Shown: in pieces, positions 1 through 5,773 of the stretch | Numbering within the stretch: the stretch's first letter is position 1 | How the letters are laid out: each line of letters begins with the position of its first letter | Source of the DNA: an uncultured Ellagibacter sp. | GTDB lineage: Bacteria; Actinomycetota; Coriobacteriia; Coriobacteriales; Eggerthellaceae | Direction: 5' to 3' | DNA: 11,308 nt | Assembly: GCA_934661105.1 (NCBI GenBank) | Contig: CAKUIV010000062.1 | Location: 1 to 11,308 of the forward strand | The notes under the pieces: generated by a model | Told to the model about the DNA's origin: nothing | Databases searched by the model: none | What the model saw: only the letters and a program-made list of their open reading frames with translations | Translations under genes and position numbers: made by a program

Positions 1-51
1 GTGTACGACACCATAGCCGGGCGGCGACGGCGGCTGGGCTATGCCGTGTAA
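1..51 (+). CDS. possible 3' end of an upstream gene
   Basis: Reading frame 1 is open from the window edge to a TAA at 49-51 and would encode a basic tail ending in GRRRRLGYAV. Nothing in these 16 residues identifies a family. The same bases can fold into a hairpin (ACAC at 8-11 with GTGT at 46-49, and CATAGCC at 12-18 with GGCTATG at 37-43, with a two-base bulge), so this may instead be intergenic structure. Only the sequence before the window can decide. Confidence 0.25.
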   Translation: MYDTIAGRRRRLGYAV

Positions 52-78
52 ACGGTCCAAGATATTGCCGCACTCCCG

Positions 79-197
79 ATTTGCGCAGGTTTACGAGAGC
101 GCAGCGCCAAGACGATGCCAGGCGGGAATCGCCACCTGGGGTTTTGCTCTTCTCGAATCCGAGTAAGAACCGCGCGCAATGGAAAACCTGCGCAAAT
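79..197. repeat. 119-bp element bounded by 14-bp perfect inverted repeats
   Basis: ATTTGCGCAGGTTT at 79-92 is exactly complementary to AAACCTGCGCAAAT at 184-197. Inside lies a second hairpin at 118-139, CCAGGCGG against CCACCTGG with one mismatch and a 6-base loop. No convincing coding sequence spans the element, and no obvious target-site duplication flanks it. The layout (short, non-coding, terminal inverted repeats, inner hairpin) fits a miniature mobile element or REP-like intergenic repeat, but a single copy cannot prove mobility. It occupies most of the space upstream of the MerR-lar unit; 198-278 holds nothing I recognise except a tandem CATAGG pair at 249-260. Confidence 0.5.
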
Positions 198-278
198 GAG
201 GCGATTTATTTGTAGGAACGCCACCCATCGCCACGCGAGACGGTTCCCCATAGGCATAGGGACATTTTCGGGTTTTGC

Positions 279-309
279 TTGACTTGGAGTAAACTCTAGG
301 TTGTTGAAT
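279..309 (+). promoter_or_regulatory. MerR-type promoter with dyad operator
   Basis: A -35 box TTGACT (279-284) and a -10-like TTGAAT (304-309) are separated by 19 bp, the overlong spacing typical of promoters activated by MerR-family proteins through DNA untwisting. The spacer holds an imperfect dyad at 283-300, CTTGGAGT-AA-ACTCTAGG, in which 6 of 8 positions are complementary. The MerR-family gene follows at 337, so autoregulation and control of the downstream lar genes is the simplest reading. The CTTGGAGT core resembles operators I remember for AdhR/YhdM-like MerR proteins. Binding itself is inference. Confidence 0.75.
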
Positions 310-336
310 AGCCTCGACAGAAAGAGAGGTGCGCCG

Positions 337-732
337 ATGAGAATCGCCGAAGTGAGCGAGCGCTATGGGATTTCCGCCGACACCCTGCGCTACTACGAGC
401 GCGCAGGGCTTCTGCGCCATGTGCCGCGTGACGCAAGCGGCATCCGCAACTACGACGAGACCGCCTGCAAAACGGTCGAGTTCGTGAAGTGCATGCGCGG
501 CGCAGGCGTCTCAATCGAGGCGCTTGTGCGCTACATGGACCTGTTCGACAAGGGGGATTCCACCATTTCCGCCCGAAAAGCCCTGCTCATCGAGCAACGC
601 GACGCGATTCGGGAAAAAATCGCCGGGTTGCAGGCGGGGCTTGACCGCCTCGATTACAAGATCGCCCATTACGAAGACGTCATCCTCGAGAACGAAAAGC
701 GGATGCTTGCCTTGAAGGCCGACTGCTCATGA
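337..732 (+). CDS. MerR-family transcriptional regulator (AdhR/YyaN-like)
   Basis: This is a 131-residue DNA-binding regulator. The N-terminal winged helix-turn-helix (residues 1-70) opens MRIAEVSERYGISADTLRYY and continues with the family signatures YERAGLL, GIRNYDE and VEFVKCMRGAGVSIEAL. A coiled-coil dimerisation helix fills residues 77-125. The family matches aldehyde- or thiol-responsive MerR proteins such as Bacillus AdhR; Cys52 falls in the conserved KCMR segment that, from memory, holds the sensing cysteine of AdhR. Metal-binding C-terminal cysteines of MerR/CueR type are absent. The open frame extends back to a TTG at 301, but that lies inside the promoter; ATG 337 is preceded by AGAGAGG at 323-329 and starts the conserved domain. 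The stop overlaps the larB start (ATGA, 729-732), so the two are probably translationally coupled. The inducer is unknown; linkage to larB and larC suggests control of a nickel-pincer enzyme system. Confidence 0.9.
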   Translation: MRIAEVSERYGISADTLRYYERAGLLRHVPRDASGIRNYDETACKTVEFVKCMRGAGVSIEALVRYMDLFDKGDSTISARKALLIEQRDAIREKIAGLQAGLDRLDYKIAHYEDVILENEKRMLALKADCS

Positions 733-1427
733 GCGCGCTTACCGAGAACCTGGGCTACGCGCGCCCCGATTTCGACCGCGCGCGCAGACAAGGCGTCGGC
801 GAGGTCGTCTACGGTGCGGGAAAGACGGCCGAGCAGATCGCCGGCATCTGCGCGTCGCTCGAGCGCGCAGGACAGGCGCGCACGCTCATCACGCGCCTTG
901 ATGCCGAGAAGGCCGCTGACCTGCGGACGCTCGTGGACGACCCCGAAACGCTTACGTACCGTGAAGAGGCGAACCTCGCCTACATAGGAGGCATGCCCGC
1001 GACACCCGACGGCGACGGGCTTGTCGTCGTGGCGGCTGCCGGCACGAGCGACCTTCCCGTCGCCGAGGAGGCTGCGATCACCGCCGAATTCCTGGGAAAC
1101 GAGGTCGCGCGCCTCTACGACGTGGGGGTTGCGGGCATCCATAGGCTTCTGGCCTGCGAGGACGTGCTTTCGCGCGCCCAGGTCGTCATCGCGGTCGCCG
1201 GCATGGAGGGCGCGCTTCCAAGCGTCATCGGCGGACTCGTGCCATGCCCGGTCATCGCCGTGCCCACCTCGGTCGGCTACGGCGCGTCCTTCGGCGGCGT
1301 GACGGCGCTGCTCGCCATGTTGAACTCATGCGCGAGCGGGGTTTCGGTCGTCAATATCGACAACGGCTTCGGAGCCGGTTACCAGGCAAGTCTCATCAAC
1401 CACCTCCACGGCTCGAACGGCCGTTAG
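729..1427 (+). CDS. larB: LarB, pyridinium-3,5-biscarboxylic acid mononucleotide synthase
   Basis: In the characterised family LarB carboxylates and hydrolyses nicotinic acid adenine dinucleotide to make pyridinium-3,5-biscarboxylic acid mononucleotide, the first step of nickel-pincer nucleotide (NPN) cofactor synthesis for LarA-type racemases and epimerases. The 232-residue product has the family length. It shows AGTSDLPVAEEA (residues 104-115), the PurE-like core YDVGVAGIHRLL, AGMEGALPSVIGGLVPCPV, then PTSVGYGASFGGVTALLAMLNSC and NIDNGFGAG. Cys201 in NSC matches the cysteine that contacts the pyridine ring in Lactobacillus plantarum LarB. ATG 729 overlaps the MerR stop codon; GAAGG at 714-718 can serve as its ribosome binding site. 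larC follows after 15 bp. PurE is excluded by the NIDNGFGAG end and by the pairing with larC. Confidence 0.95.
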   Translation: MSALTENLGYARPDFDRARRQGVGEVVYGAGKTAEQIAGICASLERAGQARTLITRLDAEKAADLRTLVDDPETLTYREEANLAYIGGMPATPDGDGLVVVAAAGTSDLPVAEEAAITAEFLGNEVARLYDVGVAGIHRLLACEDVLSRAQVVIAVAGMEGALPSVIGGLVPCPVIAVPTSVGYGASFGGVTALLAMLNSCASGVSVVNIDNGFGAGYQASLINHLHGSNGR

Positions 1428-1442
1428 CGAAAGGGCTTTTCC

Positions 1443-2324
1443 ATGGGAAAGACGCTGTATCTGGAATGCTCGGCGGGAATCAGCGGCGACATGTCGGTCG
1501 CCGCGCTGCTCGATCTGGGCGCGCGCGAGGACGTGCTTCGCGCAGCGCTTTCGAGCCTGCCTGCCGAAGGGTTCGCCGTTCGCGTAAGCCGCGTGAGGAA
1601 ATCGGGGCTCGACGCGTGCGACTTCGACGTGGTGCTCGACGCCGCGCACGAGAACCACGATCACGACATGGCCTATCTTCATGGGACGCTCGACCATGCT
1701 GCCGAACACGAGCATGGGCGCACCCACGAGCATACGCATGAAGAGGCTCACGAACATGCCCACGGCCATCCGGTCGCGCATGCCCACGAGCACGCCCATC
1801 ACCATGAGCACCGCAGCCTGACCGACGTGCTCGCCGTCGTTGACGCGGCCGACATCACCGCCGGCGCACGCGACGTCGCGCACCGCATCTTCGACGTGCT
1901 CGCCGACGCGGAGGCGAAAGCGCATGGCGTGCCGCGCGATGAGGTCCACTTCCACGAGGTGGGAGCCATCGACTCCATCGTCGACGTCGTCGCCTTCGCC
2001 GTCTGCTTCGACGACCTGGGGATAGACGAGGTCGTCGTCCGCGAGCTCTGCGAAGGGAAGGGGAGCGTGCGCTGCCAACATGGGATCATGCCCGTGCCCG
2101 TGCCGGCCGTCGCCAACATCGTTTCCGCAAGCGGCATCCCCTTACGCGCGCTCGATGTGCGAGGCGAGCTCGTCACCCCGACAGGGGCCGCGATCGCAGC
2201 CGCCGTGCGCACAAAAGCCGAGCTTCCCGAGCGCTTCATCATCAAACGCGTCGGACTCGGCGCCGGCAAGCGCGACTATGCCACCTCAGGCGTTCTGCGC
2301 GCGATGCTCATCGAGGAAGCGTAG
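1443..2324 (+). CDS. larC: LarC (LarC1-type), nickel insertion protein, no C-terminal LarC2 domain
   Basis: LarC inserts nickel into the dithio-pyridinium precursor in a CTP-dependent step, finishing the NPN cofactor. The 293-residue product has the family opening ECSAGISGDM (residues 8-17), the HFHEVGAIDSIVDVV block and the GLGAGKRDYATSGVLR segment near its end. Residues 69-123 hold 21 histidines in 55 residues, many as HEH or HAH, a plausible nickel-binding or storage stretch common at this place in LarC. Full-length LarC is usually over 400 residues, and L. plantarum makes it by a programmed frameshift between larC1 and larC2. Here the protein stops at the end of the LarC1 part, and no frame in the following 390 bp encodes LarC2. 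AAGGG lies at 1431-1435 before ATG 1443. Either LarC2 is encoded elsewhere or this shorter LarC works differently. Confidence 0.9.
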   Translation: MGKTLYLECSAGISGDMSVAALLDLGAREDVLRAALSSLPAEGFAVRVSRVRKSGLDACDFDVVLDAAHENHDHDMAYLHGTLDHAAEHEHGRTHEHTHEEAHEHAHGHPVAHAHEHAHHHEHRSLTDVLAVVDAADITAGARDVAHRIFDVLADAEAKAHGVPRDEVHFHEVGAIDSIVDVVAFAVCFDDLGIDEVVVRELCEGKGSVRCQHGIMPVPVPAVANIVSASGIPLRALDVRGELVTPTGAAIAAAVRTKAELPERFIIKRVGLGAGKRDYATSGVLRAMLIEEA

Positions 2325-2380
2325 GCGCATTCAAGCCTGCAAGCCGCAAGGGAGCGGCTCGAAAATGGGATGCGCGCATA

Positions 2381-2537
2381 TTTCTGACAACAAAGTGGAA
2401 TTTAGGGTAGGCAGCCGTCGCATGTCGGCCGAAACTTCCTGAGAATCGCGCCCATTGCGCATGTTACCCCAGGTCGCTCGAAACGGGTTCTTTCCCTGCG
2501 GGATCGACCTACCCTAAATTCCGTTTTGTTGGCGAAA
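2381..2537. repeat. intergenic element bounded by ~24-30-bp inverted repeats
   Basis: The arm at 2388-2411 (core GGAATTTAGGGTAGG) is the reverse complement of 2508-2531 at 22 of 24 positions. Allowing one indel, the pairing extends outward to TTTC at 2381-2384 and GAAA at 2534-2537. The ~96-bp interior shows no reading frame of note and only weak inner pairing, such as TCCC-TGC-GGGA at 2493-2503. No clear target duplication flanks it. It could be a miniature transposable element, or two opposed copies of a dispersed intergenic repeat or regulator site placed between the lar unit and the B12/EAL unit. The arms are too far apart for an ordinary terminator. Confidence 0.6.
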
Positions 2538-2560
2538 ACGCGCCCTTCTCACGTTTTCGC
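2532..2560. other. hairpin next to the intergenic inverted-repeat element
   Basis: GCGAAAACG at 2532-2540 is exactly complementary to CGTTTTCGC at 2552-2560, giving a 9-bp stem with an 11-base loop. It abuts the right arm of the larger inverted repeat and may be part of the same element. No T-tract follows directly, so on its own it is not a typical terminator. Confidence 0.5.
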
Positions 2561-2563
2561 TGC

Positions 2564-2580
2564 GGCGCCGAGCGCCTTTT
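2564..2580 (+). terminator. possible intrinsic terminator
   Basis: A short GC-only hairpin, GGCGC-CGA-GCGCC (2564-2576), is followed by TTTT (2577-2580) and a pyrimidine-rich stretch. It lies 240 bp after larC and just before the promoter of the next unit, a sensible place to end lar transcription. The stem is only 5 bp and the T-run only 4, so support is modest. Confidence 0.4.
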
Positions 2581-2589
2581 CCCTCCTCC

Positions 2590-2617
2590 TTGCGAAACCA
2601 TCGTCAGCTACTATAAT
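2590..2617 (+). promoter_or_regulatory. sigma-70-type promoter of the B12-sensor/EAL unit
   Basis: A consensus -10 TATAAT at 2612-2617 is preceded, with a 16-bp spacer, by TTGCGA at 2590-2595 (4 of 6 matches to TTGACA). Transcription would start near 2624 and leave a leader of about 95 bases before ATG 2719. I see no cobalamin-riboswitch conserved box or other known leader motif in it. Confidence 0.6.
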
Positions 2618-2700
2618 TTTCAAGAGCCATCGTGTCTGTTCATGCAAGCCCTCGGCGCCGTGCGGGAATCGATTGGCGCAGAAAGCGGTTCGCGGAGGAA

Positions 2701-2707
2701 AAGGAGG
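2701..2707 (+). promoter_or_regulatory. strong ribosome binding site deciding the start at 2719
   Basis: AAGGAGG lies 11 bases before ATG 2719. The same frame is open back to GTG 2632, but that codon is only about 15 bases after the predicted -10 box and has no Shine-Dalgarno sequence, so 2719 is preferred. Confidence 0.8.
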
Positions 2708-2718
2708 ATCGGCAAGCG

Positions 2719-3801
2719 ATGAGCCTTTTGTGGATGGACTACGCCGAGGAGTTCCAAAGCCTCGTCGACGCCGCCTTCCAATGCGAGAAAGATGGCACAT
2801 CCGAATGTCTCGTCGCCCGCAGCCCGCGCGTCGAGAAGATCATCCGCCGCGACACGCGCTATAACGTCGACTTCCTTTACACGTCTTACGTTCTGAATGA
2901 CGACCTGGTCATGAGCCGTTACGCGTCGTGGCTTCTCACGCTTATGCGGGGCGTCTTGCGCGGTCGCGCGACCGATGACGAAGTCGCGTCGTACGTCGTC
3001 GATCATTTCGAGTTCATCCGCGAGGGCGCACGCCGCACCCTGGACGCAGGCAAGCTGCCCCAAATCGAGCGTCTCGTAACATGCGCGCAGGAAAGCGTTC
3101 GCGCCGCGAGCAACGTTGCGCCCGAAGAATCCATGCCGCCGATGGGCGCCCAGGGCGAGCATCGCTACGAAGCCGAAATCGAGCAGTACCTGGACAGCCT
3201 GTTCGCACGGGACATCCACAAGGCGATGCGCCTTATCAAGGGCTTCCTTGGGCAGGGCATTCCCGTAAACGACATCTACGTGGACATTCTCGCCGAGAGC
3301 ATGCGCCGCATCGGGGAACTCTGGCACGAAAGTAAAATTACAGTCGACGTCGAGCATTACTGCACATCGGCGACGCAAACGACGATGACGCAATTGTATC
3401 TCGACATCTTCTCGTCGAAGCGGCGGGGGAAGACCATCCTCTGCGCCTGTCCCGGAGCCGAGCTTCACGAGATGGGTGCGCGCATGGTGGCCGACATCTT
3501 CGAGAACGACGGATGGGACAGCATCTACCTCGGTGCCGCCGTGCCTGAGGACTACCTGCTTTCGGCCATCGAGGAAAACGAGCCCGACCTCGTGGCGCTT
3601 TCCGTTACCATGCCGCAATTCCTCATCGACTGTGAGGCCGCTGTGCACGCGATTCGCCAGGACTTTCCCGAGCTCACTATCGCGGTCGGCGGCGGGGCGT
3701 TTGCCGACACGCACGACATCTGGAAACGGTGGCCGGTCGATCTGTACACCGCCGACGCGCGCGAGCTCTTGAACCGCGCAAACGAGCTTGCAGGGGCATA
3801 A
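2719..3801 (+). CDS. cobalamin-binding-domain sensor protein (CarH/AerR/methionine-synthase-type fold)
   Basis: The product is a 360-residue soluble protein with no signal peptide or membrane segment. Residues 1-140 are a mainly helical region I cannot assign. Residues 150-230 match the helical B12 cap domain, including ELWHESKITVDVEHY, where Trp202 and Glu212-His213 form the W-x9-EH motif known in CarH-type photoreceptors. Residues 237-355 match the Rossmann B12-binding domain. AELHEMG (247-253) is the ExHxxG form of the DxHxxG motif, with His250 the likely lower cobalt ligand, and LSVTM (294-298) and VGGGAF (323-328) follow. There is no MerR-like DNA-binding domain and no catalytic methyltransferase domain. 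The stop is 4 bp before an EAL-domain gene, so a role as a B12-dependent signal input to that enzyme is likely but inferred. A corrinoid methyltransferase partner is the main alternative, but no methyltransferase gene is nearby. Confidence 0.85.
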   Translation: MSLLWMDYAEEFQSLVDAAFQCEKDGTSECLVARSPRVEKIIRRDTRYNVDFLYTSYVLNDDLVMSRYASWLLTLMRGVLRGRATDDEVASYVVDHFEFIREGARRTLDAGKLPQIERLVTCAQESVRAASNVAPEESMPPMGAQGEHRYEAEIEQYLDSLFARDIHKAMRLIKGFLGQGIPVNDIYVDILAESMRRIGELWHESKITVDVEHYCTSATQTTMTQLYLDIFSSKRRGKTILCACPGAELHEMGARMVADIFENDGWDSIYLGAAVPEDYLLSAIEENEPDLVALSVTMPQFLIDCEAAVHAIRQDFPELTIAVGGGAFADTHDIWKRWPVDLYTADARELLNRANELAGA

Positions 3802-3805
3802 AACC

Positions 3806-5539
3806 ATGCGTCAAGCGATATTCCTCTGCGACCATAGCTGGAACGTCAGGCGGGTCCTTTCGAACTCCCTCGGATGCGGTATCGCCAAGGGGGCGGATCT
3901 GACCGACCTCGTCGCCGATCAAAGCGCGCTTCCCGACAAGCACGCACTCACCGAGCAAAAGCGGTTCTTCGTCTCGCTGCACCTTAAAGGGGCGTCTCCC
4001 GACGTTTCGGCGCTCATCTTCTCCTACCCCGAGCGCGTCTTGGTGGCGGCGGCGTGCGTGAACGGGCAGGAAGAGTTCGCGGAATTCCAGAAGCGCCTCA
4101 TCGAGCGCCTTGCGTGGGCAGACGACAACGTCGCCTCGCCATATCGCGACGAGTACTACGACATCGCCCTGTTGAACAACCGCCTTTTGAACTCGGAACG
4201 CGCGCTCGCAAGAAAGAACGCCCGGCTCGAACGCGCCTTGGACGAGGTCCGCCAAGCGAACGACTCCATCGCGGTTCTCGAACGCGATCGGGTGACCAAC
4301 CTCTACGGCGCGCGGGGCTTCGATCGCCGCCTGAAGCAGCTTCTGCGCGAGGGTGGGGCAACGCGCTACGAAGTCGCGGCGCTCGAGATCGATGAGATGC
4401 GTCTTGTGGACGAGATGTACGGAACGCGCACGCGCGACAAGCTCCTCCAAGCGATCGCCGCCTTCCTTGTCGGGCTCGACGAGAGCGCCACGGTGGCCCT
4501 CGCTTGCGTCGATCGCTCGACGTTTTACGCGCTTTCGGCCGATGACCAGCACTTTCATAGCGTGATGGAAGCACGGTTTCCCGACTTCGCGCGCAGCTAC
4601 CCCCTTTCAGTGCATCTGCGCGCCCGCATCGGCGTGTACGATATCGACGATCCGTCGATATCGGGGGAGGAAGCGCGCAACCGAGCGCATTTGGCTCTCG
4701 ACGCGACGCATCGGCGCACAGGATGCGTGGCCCATTTCGACAACGCGCTCAAAAACGAGCTGATAGCGAAAAACCGCCTGCTCGACCGGCTGCCCCGCGC
4801 GCTCGAAGGCGACGAGTTCAAGCTGTACCTGCAGCCGAAGGTCGATATGACGACCCACAAGGTGGTGGGAGCCGAGGCACTGGTGAGGTGGGAGCACCCG
4901 GAACTCGGCTTCGTGCCTCCCGCCCAGTTCGTCCCCCTGTTCGAGCGGGAAGGCTGCATCTACGACGTCGACCGCGCCATCTGGGAGAAAGCCTGCGCAT
5001 TCATGGGAGAGCGACGTCGGCGCGGCCTTCCCGTCTACCCCGTGTCGGTGAACGTCGCGCGCAACGACCTGTACGAGCCCGATCTGGTCGAAGACTTGCA
5101 GGGCATGGCGAAGCGCCACGGGCTTTTTCCGGGCGACCTTCACCTCGAGGTGCTCGAGCGAGCCTGGATGGCGGATTCCCAAACGGCATGTGAGACGTTT
5201 TCGGAGCTCAGAGCGCTCGGTTTCCCCGTCGAGATGGACGATTTCGGCACAGGGGAGTCCTCGCTCGCCCTGCTTGCCGATTTGCCGGTCGACGTGCTGA
5301 AACTCGACCGAGCATTCGTGAGCCGAATGCTCGAAGGATCCCGCAGTCTCGGGGTCGTCCGCTGCATCATCGAACTTGCGCGAACGCTCGACATGAGCGT
5401 GGTGGCCGAAGGAGTGGAAACCGAGCAGCAGCAGGATGCGCTCGTTTCCTTGGGCTGTCGCATCGCCCAAGGGTTTCTGTACTGCAAGCCTCAGGCAGCC
5501 GAGACCTTCCGCGACTACGTCGGGCCGGGCAAACCGTAG
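3806..5539 (+). CDS. cyclic-di-GMP phosphodiesterase (PAS-like, degenerate GGDEF, EAL)
   Basis: The product has 577 residues and no membrane segment. Residues 1-110 resemble a PAS-type sensor fold, though weakly. Residues 118-160 form a charged coiled-coil signalling helix (NNRLLNSERALARKNARLE). Residues 160-310 look like a GGDEF domain whose active-site loop is VDRSTF (235-240) instead of the RxGGDEF type, so it should not make c-di-GMP. Residues 325-572 form an EAL domain with the residues expected for hydrolysis: Glu357 in EAL, Asn416, Glu448, Asp478-Asp479 in DDFGTG, Lys499, Glu535 in AEGVE, and Gln555 in QGFLYCKP. It should cleave c-di-GMP to pGpG. The frame opens at TTG 3788 inside the upstream gene, but ATG 3806 with AGGGG at 3792-3796 is the better start. 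It directly follows the cobalamin-binding protein and is presumably cotranscribed with it. Confidence 0.9.
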   Translation: MRQAIFLCDHSWNVRRVLSNSLGCGIAKGADLTDLVADQSALPDKHALTEQKRFFVSLHLKGASPDVSALIFSYPERVLVAAACVNGQEEFAEFQKRLIERLAWADDNVASPYRDEYYDIALLNNRLLNSERALARKNARLERALDEVRQANDSIAVLERDRVTNLYGARGFDRRLKQLLREGGATRYEVAALEIDEMRLVDEMYGTRTRDKLLQAIAAFLVGLDESATVALACVDRSTFYALSADDQHFHSVMEARFPDFARSYPLSVHLRARIGVYDIDDPSISGEEARNRAHLALDATHRRTGCVAHFDNALKNELIAKNRLLDRLPRALEGDEFKLYLQPKVDMTTHKVVGAEALVRWEHPELGFVPPAQFVPLFEREGCIYDVDRAIWEKACAFMGERRRRGLPVYPVSVNVARNDLYEPDLVEDLQGMAKRHGLFPGDLHLEVLERAWMADSQTACETFSELRALGFPVEMDDFGTGESSLALLADLPVDVLKLDRAFVSRMLEGSRSLGVVRCIIELARTLDMSVVAEGVETEQQQDALVSLGCRIAQGFLYCKPQAAETFRDYVGPGKP

Positions 5540-5773
5540 CGCGCACGCAAGAGGAGAGAAAGCCGGGGGAGCGGCATGGCACGCTCGACGGTTCTCGCGA
5601 AGCGCGACCCATCGCCCGACCGCTCGTAAAAAAACCTGTTGCTTTACCGCTCTACTGTGATAAAGTGTTCATCGCTTCGATAGGGAACAGGAACGTCCGC
5701 GGCGGAAAACCATGCAGCGACTCGCATTCCCTTCGAAACGCATGAAACGCTAGAAACAGTTAGAAGGTACGCT
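5540..5773 (+). other. intergenic region upstream of the histidine operon
   Basis: These 234 bases hold no convincing gene. A branched fold is possible between GAGCGG at 5570-5575 and CCGCTC at 5620-5625, with an inner TCGCG-AAG-CGCGA hairpin, but an A-run rather than a T-run follows on the + strand. The his promoter probably lies around TTGCTT (5639-5644) and TGTGATAAA (5656-5664), with poor spacing, so I place it only roughly. AGAAGG at 5762-5767 is the ribosome binding site for the TTG start at 5774. I see no T-box consensus and no His-codon-rich leader peptide. Confidence 0.4.

Noticed and set aside
2618..2718. Cobalamin riboswitch in the leader of the B12-binding gene
   Set aside because: The leader is only about 95 bases and I find none of the conserved B12-box sequences. 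Covariance-model scanning would settle it.
2620..3807. Minus-strand open frame of 395 codons opposite the cobalamin-binding gene
   Set aside because: It mirrors a + strand gene with clear family motifs and shows no motif of its own.
5569..5632. Intrinsic terminator after the EAL gene
   Set aside because: Hairpins can be drawn, but an A-run rather than a T-run follows on the transcribed strand orientation, so it is not a standard terminator for the + strand.
5712..5753. Short open frame upstream of hisZG as a histidine leader peptide
   Set aside because: It encodes 13 residues, MQRLAFPSKRMKR, with no histidine codons and no clear attenuator after it, so it does not fit his attenuation.
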